64,000 nucleotides of DNA from Algoriella xinjiangensis (GCF_900115015.1 NZ_FOUZ01000003.1:186001-250000), one strand, 5' to 3'. Counted from the first letter of the stretch, positions 35,873 through 45,811 are shown. Program-made: numbers and translations. Notes: generated by a model not told the origin, from the letters alone.

Positions 35873-38800
35873 ATGAGGAAAAGATTTACATCTTTAAGTG
35901 TCCTGTCATTATTTATGATGGGAGGATTGACTTATGCTCAGGTCTCAGGAGTCTTACGAGATTCTAATAATTTTCCAGTTGAAGAAGCGGAAGTTGTTGT
36001 AAAGAGTACTGGAGTAAAAGTTTACACAGACGGAGAAGGTAATTTTAATGTAGATGCCAAAGTTGGCGATATACTTAAGATTATTGATTCTAATGGAAAA
36101 GAGAATATAGTAAAAGTTACTTCAACTAATTTAGGGGTAGTACGTTTTTCTAAATCTGATGCAGATAATATTGAATTACAAACTGTAAACCTTATTGGAG
36201 GAATTAAACTTGATCCTGCTCAAAAAGTAGGTTCTTATACAATTGTTTCAAGAGATAATTTTGAGAGTACACCAGTTTCATCTGTAGATGAGGTTTTAAA
36301 TGGTCGTGTTGCAGGACTTAATTATTCTACAGCCAGCGGAGATCCAGGGTCATCTAATATGATTGTGATTCGTGGAGTTGGGTCTATTTTAGGAACTCCA
36401 AATCCATTATACGTTGTAGATGGTATTGTGGTTGGTAAAGGAGCAGATAATGCAAGTTTGATGGAGTCATGGAATCCTTTGTCTTCTATTGATCCAAATA
36501 TGATTGAAAATGTTACCGTTCTTAAAGACGCTTCTGCAACAGCATTATATGGTGCACGTGGAGCAAATGGTGTAATTATGATTACAACAAAGAAAGGTAA
36601 ATTTGGTCAAAAGCCACGTTTTAATTATTCTTCGGATATGGCCATACAAGATATCGCTTTTGATAAAATTAATATGATGAATGCCAATCAATATCACCAA
36701 TATGGAGGGCAGATATATTTTAATTCTCAACAAGCTTTAGGAACAACATTTAATTCTTTAGAAGATGCAACAGCTAAGTTTATAACAGATAAAGATGCTG
36801 GTTGGGATGGTAAAGAAACGGATTGGAGAAAAGCAGTACAACGTAATCAATCTTTTGTAAATACGTATAATTTTTCTGTAGCAGGTGGTACAAATGGTAT
36901 TTCGTACAGAGCAGGTTTAACTTATTACAAGAATAAACCACTAATTCAAACAACAGATTTTGATAGAAAGAGTGCAATTCTTGCATTTGATCAAAAGATA
37001 ACAGAAAATTTAAAATATGGATTTTCTATAAATTATACAGGTGTTAAAAGAAAAACAATTCCTGATGCAAATGCTTCGGCAAATCCATGGTTATCGTCAT
37101 TATTTATACCTTCAAGTAAGCCAATTTATAATGCGGATGGTACATATAATCAAACTAATTTAGGAGAAGTAACAGAAGGTTTTAATCCTATCGGAAATCT
37201 AAATAATAACTATTTAAAAGGAAAAGTAGACACTTATTTAGGATCTTTTACTGCTGAATATAAATTTCTTCGATATCTTACTTTTAATACTGTATTTGGA
37301 GGGCAAAGACAAATAATGGATGAAGTAGTTTGGTGGAATCCAAAGTATGGAGATGGTATTGCTCAAAATGGATTAATGCAGACAGGTGATACTAGAATTT
37401 GGGACTGGAACTGGACAAACACGTTGTCATTCAGAAAGAAATTTAATGATATACATGATTTTGATTTTGCAATTGGAACGGATTATCAAGATCACGAATA
37501 TAAATTAGGACAAAGACAAGGACGAGATTTCTCAGAACCTATTCCAGATTTTCAATATTCAGATCCAGATAAATTTGTAGATGTAACAACAGGAGCGGGA
37601 ACGTTTTATAAATGGAGACAAGATTCTTATTTTTCTAAATTAAGTTATGTCTACAATAACAAATTTACTTTTGCAGGACAGTTTAGATATGATAGAGTTT
37701 CAGTTTTACCTAAAAAGAACAGAGGAGGTTTATTCTGGTCATTAGGGGGTACTTGGAATGTAGGTAAAGAAGAATTTTTAAAAGGATCATCAGTTGTTAA
37801 TAACTTAATTTTAAAGGCAAGTTATGGTCGTTTAGGTAACGTGCCATTTGCCGATATGTGGGGTAGACAATATGATTATTATTCATTAGTTTCATCATCT
37901 ACAACAACACCATATCCATATGGAGATAATTTCTTTTCACAAATTTCATCATCAGGAAACGCTAATTTAGATTGGGAGATTTCAAAACAATTAGATGTTG
38001 GATTTGAGATGAGTTTGTATAAAAATGCCTTAGACATCTCTTTCTCTTATTATGACAAACAAACAGAAGGAGCTTTGTTTAATGCAGTAACAAAATCAGA
38101 ATCTGGGAATCCTACAAGCTATATCGCAAATGTTTCAGATATATCAAACAAGGGTTTTGAAGTTACTTTAACAAGTTCTCCATTTAGAAAAGAGTTTAAA
38201 TGGGATATTAACGGAAACTTTTCTCGAAATATTAATAAAATTGAGAAATTAAACATCGAAGAAGACATCTATCTTATCTCTGACATGACTGCCTTATCTG
38301 CTGGTAAATTATTAGGAGAATACTATACATGGTTATGGGCTGGACCTAATAATGATCCAAATGTAGGTGAGTTAGGAGTAGGTTCTTGGTATACTGACGG
38401 TACAAAAACTGCAACTACAACAGACAAAAGTAAAGCAGAAAAAGCATGGTTAGGAAAATCAGCATTTCCTAAATATCTAGTAGGTTTATCAAATACCTTT
38501 TCTTACAAAGGAGTTTCATTAAGTGTATTGTTTACAGGACAATTTGATTTTTATGTACATAATGGTTATCACTCATTCTTTTATAATGACGGAAATTTCC
38601 CAGGTCGAAACCAAATTGCAGATGCAATGGATTATTGGACACCCGAAAATACAGATGCAGCAAATCCAAAACCACAGTTAAATAATCCGAACAATAGCCG
38701 CTTAGAGTCTGATAGATGGATGCGTAAAGGAGATCATATCCGATTAAAAGAAGTAAAATTAGCTTATTCGTTTGGTGATAAATTTAAACAACAAACAGGT

Positions 38801-38980
38801 GTTAAAAATTTAGTGTTCTATGTAAAAGGATTTAATATGTGGACATACGCATTTGATAAAGATCTAAACTTTGATCCAGAATCAATCGAAAACGCGTGGT
38901 CTTTTGAAGGAAAAGGGGTATTTAATTATACAACACCTATCATTAAGAGTTTATCAATTGGTATGTCGTTAGATTTTTAA
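35873..38980 (+). CDS. SusC/RagA-family TonB-linked outer membrane protein
   Basis: This 1,035-residue receptor has a signal peptide (to about 22), a carboxypeptidase-like domain (about 23-85), and a plug with the SusC signature VDEVLNGRVAGL, the RGVGSILGTPNPLYVVDGI segment and the DASATALYGARGANGVIMITTKKG motif near residue 220. The barrel follows and ends with an aromatic strand (SLSIGMSLDF). SusC channels work with a SusD lipoprotein lid to import oligosaccharides or peptides. The SusD gene is 11 bases downstream. No polysaccharide enzymes or sensors are nearby, so the substrate is unknown. Confidence 0.96.
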   Translation: MRKRFTSLSVLSLFMMGGLTYAQVSGVLRDSNNFPVEEAEVVVKSTGVKVYTDGEGNFNVDAKVGDILKIIDSNGKENIVKVTSTNLGVVRFSKSDADNIELQTVNLIGGIKLDPAQKVGSYTIVSRDNFESTPVSSVDEVLNGRVAGLNYSTASGDPGSSNMIVIRGVGSILGTPNPLYVVDGIVVGKGADNASLMESWNPLSSIDPNMIENVTVLKDASATALYGARGANGVIMITTKKGKFGQKPRFNYSSDMAIQDIAFDKINMMNANQYHQYGGQIYFNSQQALGTTFNSLEDATAKFITDKDAGWDGKETDWRKAVQRNQSFVNTYNFSVAGGTNGISYRAGLTYYKNKPLIQTTDFDRKSAILAFDQKITENLKYGFSINYTGVKRKTIPDANASANPWLSSLFIPSSKPIYNADGTYNQTNLGEVTEGFNPIGNLNNNYLKGKVDTYLGSFTAEYKFLRYLTFNTVFGGQRQIMDEVVWWNPKYGDGIAQNGLMQTGDTRIWDWNWTNTLSFRKKFNDIHDFDFAIGTDYQDHEYKLGQRQGRDFSEPIPDFQYSDPDKFVDVTTGAGTFYKWRQDSYFSKLSYVYNNKFTFAGQFRYDRVSVLPKKNRGGLFWSLGGTWNVGKEEFLKGSSVVNNLILKASYGRLGNVPFADMWGRQYDYYSLVSSSTTTPYPYGDNFFSQISSSGNANLDWEISKQLDVGFEMSLYKNALDISFSYYDKQTEGALFNAVTKSESGNPTSYIANVSDISNKGFEVTLTSSPFRKEFKWDINGNFSRNINKIEKLNIEEDIYLISDMTALSAGKLLGEYYTWLWAGPNNDPNVGELGVGSWYTDGTKTATTTDKSKAEKAWLGKSAFPKYLVGLSNTFSYKGVSLSVLFTGQFDFYVHNGYHSFFYNDGNFPGRNQIADAMDYWTPENTDAANPKPQLNNPNNSRLESDRWMRKGDHIRLKEVKLAYSFGDKFKQQTGVKNLVFYVKGFNMWTYAFDKDLNFDPESIENAWSFEGKGVFNYTTPIIKSLSIGMSLDF

Positions 38981-38991
38981 AATTTATTTAA

Positions 38992-40425
38992 ATGAAAAAA
39001 ACAATATTTACTATAGTCGGTATTTTAGCACTAAACTTATTTAATTCGTGTAGTGATGATATCTTAGATTTGAAACCTCCCTACGAGGAAACGTTAGATG
39101 ATGCAATAAAAACAGAAAATGATGTAAATAAATTTCTTTTAGGAAGTTATTTAAAAACATCATCTAGTTCATTATATGGCGCAAACTTTTTTTACTTTGG
39201 AGATTTACTAGGAGATACATTCTTCAGGAGTAACAAACACAACGGTGGATTTACAAGTCTTGTTATTATGAATTATGATCCTAATAACACAGGAGAAATT
39301 AGTTTTTATAGATCAGCCTATGATGCTATTCAAAATACAGGATTTGTTATTAATAATGAGTTAGAAGACACTCAATTAAATAAACAATACAAAGGAGAAG
39401 CACGTTTTTTAAGAGCAATAAATTATTTTAATTTATTAAATTATTATGCATCATCTCCAAAATCTGGGCAATTTCAAGAATTAGGAGTTCCAATTGCAGG
39501 TTATCCATATAATGCGGATAATAAAATAGCACGATCTTCTGTAGCAGATGTTTATAAATTAATTATTGAGGATTTAAATTATGCAATAGAAAATACAAAT
39601 GCAGTACCAAGTTCTAAAATTTATGCAAGTAAAACTGCTGCTAAATTATTGTTGTCAAGAGTTTATTTAACAAGACAAAATCAAGGTGATGCGCAATTAG
39701 CATTTAATTTATCTAATGAAATAGTTAATAATTCTCCTGCATCATTTGCTCCAATTACAAATGATAAATACGAAAATTATTTTGCATCTAATAATGATGA
39801 ATTAGCAGAAAATCAACCAGAAACAGTTTGGGAATTAGACCTAAATAGTCAAAATAATCCAGGTGTAAATTTATCACTAAGTGTTTTTTATAGTAGAACT
39901 GGATCTAAAAAAGGATTATTAGCAAAAGAAAGTTTTTATAAAACTTTTGAGAGTACAGATGCAAGAAGAGTATTGTTAACAAATCAATCTGTACCAACAG
40001 AAGATAATCCAAAAGGATATTGGATGAAAAAATTTGAAAGAGCTTCTAGTGGAGGTAATTATACTAGAAATAATAAAATTCTAAGATTTTCTGAAGCATA
40101 TTTAAATAGAATAGAAGCTTTGTATCAATTAGGCAATAATACTGAAGCATTATTAAAACTAAATGAATTTGCTTTATCTAGAAAAGGAAATACTTATACA
40201 GGTGCAAATTTGCTGTCTGATATTTTAACTGAACGAAACAAAGAGTTTTTTGGAGAAGGTCAACGATTTTTGGATTTAAAACGTTATAATTTACCAATAG
40301 CTAAAGGAACCAATTGTCCAGGAAACTGTGACGTTCCTGCTGGTAGTAAGTACTTTGTTTTTCCATACTCAAATAGTCAACTTATAATTAATGAATTGGC
40401 AGTTCAACATCCTCTTTGGAAATAA
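38992..40425 (+). CDS. RagB/SusD-family nutrient-binding outer membrane lipoprotein
   Basis: This 477-residue lipoprotein has the lipobox LFNSC (C20). The SusD pattern is an N-terminal YEETLDDAIKTENDVNKFLLGSY and a helical TPR-like region that includes RFLRAINYFNLLNYYA and KTAAKLLLSRVYLT. The C-terminal LTERNKEFFGEGQRFLDLKRYN is typical of the family. It pairs with the SusC-like gene just before it and forms the substrate-binding lid. A terminator about 27 bases after the stop ends this two-gene unit. Confidence 0.96.
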   Translation: MKKTIFTIVGILALNLFNSCSDDILDLKPPYEETLDDAIKTENDVNKFLLGSYLKTSSSSLYGANFFYFGDLLGDTFFRSNKHNGGFTSLVIMNYDPNNTGEISFYRSAYDAIQNTGFVINNELEDTQLNKQYKGEARFLRAINYFNLLNYYASSPKSGQFQELGVPIAGYPYNADNKIARSSVADVYKLIIEDLNYAIENTNAVPSSKIYASKTAAKLLLSRVYLTRQNQGDAQLAFNLSNEIVNNSPASFAPITNDKYENYFASNNDELAENQPETVWELDLNSQNNPGVNLSLSVFYSRTGSKKGLLAKESFYKTFESTDARRVLLTNQSVPTEDNPKGYWMKKFERASSGGNYTRNNKILRFSEAYLNRIEALYQLGNNTEALLKLNEFALSRKGNTYTGANLLSDILTERNKEFFGEGQRFLDLKRYNLPIAKGTNCPGNCDVPAGSKYFVFPYSNSQLIINELAVQHPLWK

Positions 40426-40450
40426 CTAAAATTATTTTTGTTAAAACATT

Positions 40451-40479
40451 TAACCCACTTAGAAATAAGTGGGTTTTTT
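40451..40479 (+). terminator. terminator of the SusC/SusD unit
   Basis: The stem AACCCACTT/AAGTGGGTT encloses a short loop and is followed by six T. It lies 26 bases after the SusD stop. Confidence 0.9.
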
Positions 40480-40498
40480 ATATCTATCAATTTTAGTT

Positions 40499-40506
40499 TA
40501 CTTTTG
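40499..40506 (+). promoter_or_regulatory. -7 box before the porin gene
   Basis: TACTTTTG matches TAnnTTTG exactly and ends 19 bases before the ATG at 40526. A -33 TTG is not evident. Confidence 0.45.
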
Positions 40507-40525
40507 TAACGATTTATTCAAGAGG

Positions 40526-42499
40526 ATGAAAAAAACAATCATTGGTCTATTTTTATTAGGAACTGTTATAGCGCAAGCACAACAAGATTCAGTTCAAAGA
40601 ATATTGAAACCACTTAAAGGATCTTCAGCTAACGATTCTATCATAAATTTTAAAACAAAAATTACAGATTATAAATTTTGGAACAACGGTCAAAAGCCAG
40701 AAATTATTGATACAACTTTAAATATCAAAAATTACTACAACCAAAATTTTATAAGACGCGACGCTTTTGGAAAACTATTTTTTCCGAACGTAGGAGGTGC
40801 TGTTACTGATTTAGAATATCAAGATCAACCATTTTCGACAAGTTTGTTGCCAACGGGTAAAAAATACAATTATTACCGTGCTTCGGATATCAAATATTAC
40901 GATGTAAAAACGCCTTATACCGAATTTGTTTACGAAAACGGAGTAAAAGAAGGAAGTTTTTTATCATCAACATTTTCGCATAACATCAACAAACAATTTA
41001 ATTACACATTTCATTATCGTGGATTAATTTCAGAAGGTCATTATCGTAATGAAAAAGCGCAAAATAACACATTTGTTTTTTCATCAAACTATAAAACAAA
41101 AAGTGAGCGTTTCAAATTGTGGTGGCATTATGCGGCACAAAGGCTAAATAATAATGAGAACGGAGGAATAAAAGATATCAACGATTTTATTTTGCAAGAT
41201 GATCGTAGAATGACCAATGTGCGCAACATTCCAGTAAATTCGCAAACGGCAAAATCAATGTTTGATGCGCGTCGTATCGAGATGAATGCGTCGTATGGTA
41301 TTTTGAAAAGAATGAATGCAAAAGATTCTACTTTTTACAATCCAATCGTTATTAAAAACACAATTTCGTACGAAAAACAAAAGTTTAGATACGAAGATTC
41401 TTCGCCAGTTGGAGAATTATACGATACCGAAATTTTAACAAGATTAGCAAAAAGTAATCAAAAAGCGTCGACCGATTTTTATAACGTAACAACTGCAGGT
41501 TTCCAATGGACAGATCGTGTGCAAATAGAAGCTGGTGTTAAGTTTCAGAACTTACGCGTTTTTTCGGATGAAGCTTTAAATTATCAAATTTTTGATTCAA
41601 ATTATCAAAACTTAGTTTCAAGAAATGTTATTAATCCAAAACAAATCGAAGAAAATCTGTTTGGAGTTGTTGGAAAAGTAAATTTTGATTGGAATGAAAA
41701 ATTAAAACTTTACGGTAATGTAGAGTATTTACAAGGCGATAATTACAAAAGTGTCTACAATGTAGACGCCGTTTTGGATATTACACCTATAAACGGTTAT
41801 ACGTTGTCTGCGGGAGCTTTGATACAATCTAAAATTCCATCGTTGAATCAGATTTATAACCAAAGTTTTTTCGAAGATTTTAATTATGCACATCAATTTG
41901 AAACAGAAAATACACAGAAATTATTTGCAAAACTTAATTTAGAAAAAGTAAATACATCGGTAGAAGGTTCGCTTTATAATATTGATAATCATGTTTATTT
42001 AGATCAAGATTTGATATATAAACAATTAAGTGATAACGTAAATTATTTTAAGATAAAAGGAATTAATCATTTACAATTCGGAAAGATTAATTTGGTGTCT
42101 ACAGCGCAGTATCAAAAAGTAACTAAGAATGAAACATATATGCCTTTGCCAGATTTCTTGATTCGCGAAACATTGTATTGGCAAGGAGAATTATTCAATA
42201 AAAAAGCACAATTACAAGCTGGTATTAACGCGACTTATTTCACAAAATATAACGGTTTGCGCTATATTCCGGTAATTAACGAATTTGCTTTGCAAGATCC
42301 TGCAACTATGCAAGAAATTGGAGGTTATCCAATTCTAGATATATTCATCAATTTCAAAGTTCAGAATATGCGTTTCTACATTCGTGGCGAACATATTAAT
42401 GCTTCGTTTACAAAACAACCCGATTATTTTGCGGCGCCAAATGTTCCGTACAGAGATTTTAAATTTCAGTTAGGTCTAAAATGGAATATTTTTAGCTAA
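40526..42499 (+). CDS. putative porin (Porin_10-type outer membrane protein)
   Basis: From the ATG at 40526 the protein has 657 residues with a signal peptide ending at AQAQQ. An earlier in-frame start at 40469 would lie in the preceding terminator and lacks a proper signal peptide. It is rich in alternating aromatic beta strands and ends in the strand KFQLGLKWNIFS. NYYNQNFIRRDAFGKLFFPNVGGAVTDL in the N-terminal region is typical of the Bacteroidota putative porin family. It should be a monomeric outer membrane barrel; substrate specificity is unknown. It has its own promoter and terminator. Confidence 0.82.
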   Translation: MKKTIIGLFLLGTVIAQAQQDSVQRILKPLKGSSANDSIINFKTKITDYKFWNNGQKPEIIDTTLNIKNYYNQNFIRRDAFGKLFFPNVGGAVTDLEYQDQPFSTSLLPTGKKYNYYRASDIKYYDVKTPYTEFVYENGVKEGSFLSSTFSHNINKQFNYTFHYRGLISEGHYRNEKAQNNTFVFSSNYKTKSERFKLWWHYAAQRLNNNENGGIKDINDFILQDDRRMTNVRNIPVNSQTAKSMFDARRIEMNASYGILKRMNAKDSTFYNPIVIKNTISYEKQKFRYEDSSPVGELYDTEILTRLAKSNQKASTDFYNVTTAGFQWTDRVQIEAGVKFQNLRVFSDEALNYQIFDSNYQNLVSRNVINPKQIEENLFGVVGKVNFDWNEKLKLYGNVEYLQGDNYKSVYNVDAVLDITPINGYTLSAGALIQSKIPSLNQIYNQSFFEDFNYAHQFETENTQKLFAKLNLEKVNTSVEGSLYNIDNHVYLDQDLIYKQLSDNVNYFKIKGINHLQFGKINLVSTAQYQKVTKNETYMPLPDFLIRETLYWQGELFNKKAQLQAGINATYFTKYNGLRYIPVINEFALQDPATMQEIGGYPILDIFINFKVQNMRFYIRGEHINASFTKQPDYFAAPNVPYRDFKFQLGLKWNIFS

Positions 42500-42530
42500 T
42501 TATAATTTTAATATGACATTCTGAGTTGTC

Positions 42531-42551
42531 AAGCTGAATTTATTTCAGCTT
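42531..42551. repeat. single hairpin of the repeat family
   Basis: AAGCTGAA (42531-42538) and TTCAGCTT (42544-42551) flank a 5-base loop and follow GACATTCTGAG. This is an isolated, decayed member of the palindromic family in the gap after the porin gene. Confidence 0.65.
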
Positions 42552-42572
42552 CCCACAAGTGAATAAAATATA

Positions 42573-42605
42573 TAAAACGACTTCTTGATGAGGTCGTTTT
42601 TTTAT
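42573..42605 (+). terminator. terminator, first copy of a 33-bp duplicate
   Basis: The hairpin AACGACTTC/GAGGTCGTT with a 5-base loop and T-run is a good intrinsic terminator for the porin gene. The full 33 bases recur without a single change at 43524-43556. Confidence 0.88.
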
Positions 42606-42685
42606 CGTGTAAAGGTTTAATAAATTATATCAGATTATTAAACAATAAAGTTTTTGTATCTTAAAAATAAATTTAAAAAGGTCTT

Positions 42686-43297
42686 ATGAAAAGAAATACA
42701 ATTTTATTTATAACCTTTCTGATATTGATAATTGGTTGTTCCGAAAAATCAAATAAATCTGAAGAAATTAAAGCTTTTAAAGATTTCTTACCAGTTTTAT
42801 TGGATTCTTTACATTTAGATATATATCAGGAGCTTGATGATCCTATTTACAATAAAAGATTAAAAGATAGTGTGCTTAATCTTACAAAAACTACATTGAT
42901 ATTTGATACAATTATGCCTATTAGTAAAAATTCATATATCAGTATTGTTAAAGAAAATGGATACAAAACTAAATGGGAAAGACAAGATTCTTCTATTGCT
43001 GTTTTTCCTAAAGAGTTTGAAAATTTTGATAAAAAAAATAAAATATATTTTACATCTAATCATAAATCATTGTTGAAAGAGTTATTAACCTATGATGAAG
43101 AGAAAGAATTTATACCAAAAGACATTTATTTCGTCGTAGAATTTAAACGAATTGTTTTTAATGAAAATTTAGATAAAGGTTTTTTACGTGTTGGTGCTTT
43201 GTGTGGAAAATTATGTGGACAAGGATATGATGTATGGTTAAAAAAAGTAAATAATAAATGGGTTGTTTATAAAATTAAAAGAACTTGGATAGCTTAA
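42686..43297 (+). CDS. hypothetical lipoprotein
   Basis: I do not recognise this 203-residue protein. It has a signal peptide with lipobox LIIGC (C18), so it should be a membrane-anchored lipoprotein. It is Lys/Asp-rich, with a C-terminal segment CGKLCGQGYDVWLKKVNNKWVV that looks like a small beta sheet of the kind seen in secreted immunity or NTF2-like proteins, but I cannot assign a family. Its coding is unusually AT-rich even for this genome. It lies between the two identical 33-bp terminators. Confidence 0.75.
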   Translation: MKRNTILFITFLILIIGCSEKSNKSEEIKAFKDFLPVLLDSLHLDIYQELDDPIYNKRLKDSVLNLTKTTLIFDTIMPISKNSYISIVKENGYKTKWERQDSSIAVFPKEFENFDKKNKIYFTSNHKSLLKELLTYDEEKEFIPKDIYFVVEFKRIVFNENLDKGFLRVGALCGKLCGQGYDVWLKKVNNKWVVYKIKRTWIA

Positions 43298-43523
43298 ATT
43301 GAAATAAATAGGTTTTTATATTTTTTTTAGCTTAAAAATGTCCTAAATTAGAATTTAAAATATACTCACTATCTATTGTATACTTTAATATCACACATCA
43401 ACAATTACTCAATTATACAGAAACAATCAAAGAAAAGATTATGAAAACAAAATTAAAAAATGATGATGTTAGGTTGCATCTTTTTAATTTATACTATTCA
43501 GGTATTTATGATTATTATATCGG
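43298..43523 (+). other. AT-rich gap with a possible gene remnant
   Basis: No convincing gene is present. A short open frame (43441-43539, 32 codons beginning MKTKLKNDDVRLH) runs into the second terminator copy, where it meets a TGA in the stem. It may be the 5' piece of a gene cut off when the 33-bp repeat was joined here, or chance. The gap between the lipoprotein and esterase genes is 316 bases in total, and the rest holds only the terminator and a promoter. Confidence 0.3.
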
Positions 43524-43556
43524 TAAAACGACTTCTTGATGAGGTCGTTTTTTTAT
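43524..43556 (+). terminator. terminator, second copy of the 33-bp duplicate
   Basis: This is identical in all 33 bases to 42573-42605, including the loop and the T-run. The flanking sequence is unrelated beyond the repeat. Confidence 0.88.
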
Positions 43557-43566
43557 GATAAAAATC

Positions 43567-43599
43567 TTTGTGTAGAATAATTCTAAATAGTTATTTTTA
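43567..43599 (+). promoter_or_regulatory. possible promoter for the esterase gene
   Basis: TTTG at 43567-43570, a 21-base spacer and TATTTTTA at 43592-43599 (7 of 8 bases) end 14 bases before the ATG. Confidence 0.5.
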
Positions 43600-43613
43600 T
43601 CAAAACATATAGA

Positions 43614-44651
43614 ATGAAGAAAATACTTTATTTGTGTTTCATTTTTTTGACACAAATTCTTTTTGCACAAGAAAAATTAACTATCGCCGATATTAATATT
43701 ATCAATTCGAAAAAATTAAATACTAATCGCGAAATTTGGGTTAATCTTCCCGAATCGTATTCAAACCCAAACTTACAAAAAGTTAATTATCCTGTTATTT
43801 ATGTTTTAGATGCTGAAGCAAACTTTACGTTTTTAACAGGAGTTGTGAATAAGTTTGAAACTGGACATTATCAAGAAATTCCTGAATTTATTATTGTTGG
43901 AATTACCAATAAAAATGGTGATCGTTCAAAAGATTTTACCCATGTAAATGATGTTAATTTTTTAAATTTTATTCAATCAGAATTATTTCCTTTTGTAGAA
44001 AATAATTACCGTGTTAATGATTTTAAAATGTTAATTGGGCATTCGTTAGGTGGTTATTTTGCATTAAAAACGATGTACAATTATCCGGAAACATTTAATG
44101 CGTATGTTGCACATGATCCAAGTATATGGTTTAATGATTTTGAATTAAAAAAGTTGTATCAAAACGTAAAATTAGTTGATTTTAAAAATCATTTTTTGAT
44201 GATTACTCAAGTTGGTGAAAAACAGAATAATGGAGATTTAAAAGGACATTATGAAGGAATTAGAGCAGTTAATGAATTGATTAAAACGTCAAATAATCAA
44301 TCGATAAACTATAATTATAAGCAATATGCAGATGAAGAACATGGATCTATTCCAATGATTGGTTCTATAGATTTTTTACGTTGGATATTTGATGGTTATC
44401 GCATCAATATAAAAGCTGTTCCAAGTCAATCTAATTTAATTGAATCATCATTTGAAAAGTTTTCTAAACGATTAAATTATACTTTCCAACCTTCGGAAAC
44501 ATACATTAATTTAGTAGCGAATTATTTGATGAAACAGAATAAAAATGAGCTTGCAAAATATTATTTTGAGTTAAATGTAACGCGTTTTCCTGAAAGTTTA
44601 CAAGCAAAAGAACAGCTCAAAAAGTTTATTACGTCAAATAAAATTGATTAA
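43614..44651 (+). CDS. exported alpha/beta hydrolase, esterase D/IroE-like
   Basis: This 345-residue protein has a signal peptide ending at LFAQE. The esterase-type alpha/beta domain contains YPVIYVLDAEANF (59-71), IIVGITN (93-99) and the nucleophile elbow GHSLGG (142-147, S144); HGS near residue 243 is the likely catalytic His. The last 60 residues look like a short TPR-type helical tail (ANYLMKQNKNELAKYYFELN). Relatives include siderophore and feruloyl esterases; the substrate here is unknown. It is 18 bases ahead of the DUF2891 gene, so the two form one unit. Confidence 0.88.
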   Translation: MKKILYLCFIFLTQILFAQEKLTIADINIINSKKLNTNREIWVNLPESYSNPNLQKVNYPVIYVLDAEANFTFLTGVVNKFETGHYQEIPEFIIVGITNKNGDRSKDFTHVNDVNFLNFIQSELFPFVENNYRVNDFKMLIGHSLGGYFALKTMYNYPETFNAYVAHDPSIWFNDFELKKLYQNVKLVDFKNHFLMITQVGEKQNNGDLKGHYEGIRAVNELIKTSNNQSINYNYKQYADEEHGSIPMIGSIDFLRWIFDGYRINIKAVPSQSNLIESSFEKFSKRLNYTFQPSETYINLVANYLMKQNKNELAKYYFELNVTRFPESLQAKEQLKKFITSNKID

Positions 44652-44669
44652 TTTGGTCAAAACATTAAA

Positions 44670-45731
44670 ATGAAACGATTTCTATTATTTTCGACCTTAA
44701 TTTCGGCAACTACTTTTGCCCAAGAATTACATGTAGAACAAGCCAAAAAGATTTTTGATTTACCAACGCATTGCATTTCGGTAGAATATCCAAATAAGTT
44801 GGGAAATGTTTTGGGAAGTGCAAAAGATTTGAAAACACCTAAACAAATACGTCCTATTTTTTATGGATGTTTTGACTGGCATTCGTCTGTTCATGGATTT
44901 TGGTCGATTGTGAAATTGATGAAGGATTTTCCTGAATTAGATTCAAAAAATGAAGTCAGAAATCAATTAAATGAGTTGATTACACCAGATAATATTGCGG
45001 TAGAGATGGCTTTTTTTAATGATAAAAACAATAAATCTTTCGAGCGAACTTATGGTTGGGCTTGGTTGTTACAATTGCAAATGGAATTGAATAATTGGCA
45101 AGATAAAGATGCGCAAGTTTGGGCAAAAAATTTGCAACCTTTTAGTGATTTAATTGTAACACGGTACACAGAATATTTACCAAAATTGGTTTATCCAATC
45201 AGAACTGGAACGCATGATAACACTGCTTTTGGATTGAGTTTATCGTTAGATTATGCACGTTCTGTAAACAATGATGCTTTTGTAAAAGTAATTTCGCAGA
45301 ATGCAAATCGTTTGTATGAGAAAGATGTAAAATGCAATTTGGCTTTTGAGCCTAGTGGTTCAGATTTTCTTTCGCCTTGTTTAGAAGAAGCTTTGGTGAT
45401 GTCTAAAATTAAAGAAAAAGTAGTTTATAAAAAATGGTTGAAAGGATTTTTACCTCAATTATTTAAAAATAATTTCGACTTAAAACCAGGTATTGTATCG
45501 GATAGAACTGATGGATATTTGGTACATTTAGATGGTTTAAACTTTAGTCGTGCAGCCGCAATGTATCAAATTCAACATGTTTTACCAGAATTGAAACATT
45601 TGGACGAAATGGCAAATCATCACCTCAATTATTCGTTAAATAATATTACGAATGACGATTATATGGGAAGTCATTGGTTGGGGACTTTTGCGCTTTATGC
45701 ATTGAAAACAAAGCAAGAAACTAAAAATTAG
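44670..45731 (+). CDS. exported DUF2891 family protein
   Basis: This 353-residue protein has a signal peptide ending near TTFAQE. The DUF2891 pattern is visible: FDLPTHCISVEYPNK, PIFYGCFDWHSSVHGFWSIVKL, YGWAWLLQLQMEL and GTHDNTAFGLSLSLDYAR. The conserved His, Trp and Asp residues suggest an alpha-helical barrel enzyme, but no activity is known to me. It is probably periplasmic and cotranscribed with the esterase. Confidence 0.9.
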   Translation: MKRFLLFSTLISATTFAQELHVEQAKKIFDLPTHCISVEYPNKLGNVLGSAKDLKTPKQIRPIFYGCFDWHSSVHGFWSIVKLMKDFPELDSKNEVRNQLNELITPDNIAVEMAFFNDKNNKSFERTYGWAWLLQLQMELNNWQDKDAQVWAKNLQPFSDLIVTRYTEYLPKLVYPIRTGTHDNTAFGLSLSLDYARSVNNDAFVKVISQNANRLYEKDVKCNLAFEPSGSDFLSPCLEEALVMSKIKEKVVYKKWLKGFLPQLFKNNFDLKPGIVSDRTDGYLVHLDGLNFSRAAAMYQIQHVLPELKHLDEMANHHLNYSLNNITNDDYMGSHWLGTFALYALKTKQETKN

Positions 45732-45811
45732 CTAATAATAGGGATTTTATAAAAGTAGAAAGGCATATAAATTTGTATTAGACAAAAACCTAATTATAAA
45801 AAACAATTTAT

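Noticed and set aside
42573-43556. Insertion sequence bounded by the two 33-bp repeats
   Set aside because: There is no transposase, the repeats are direct and function as terminators, and no target duplication is visible.
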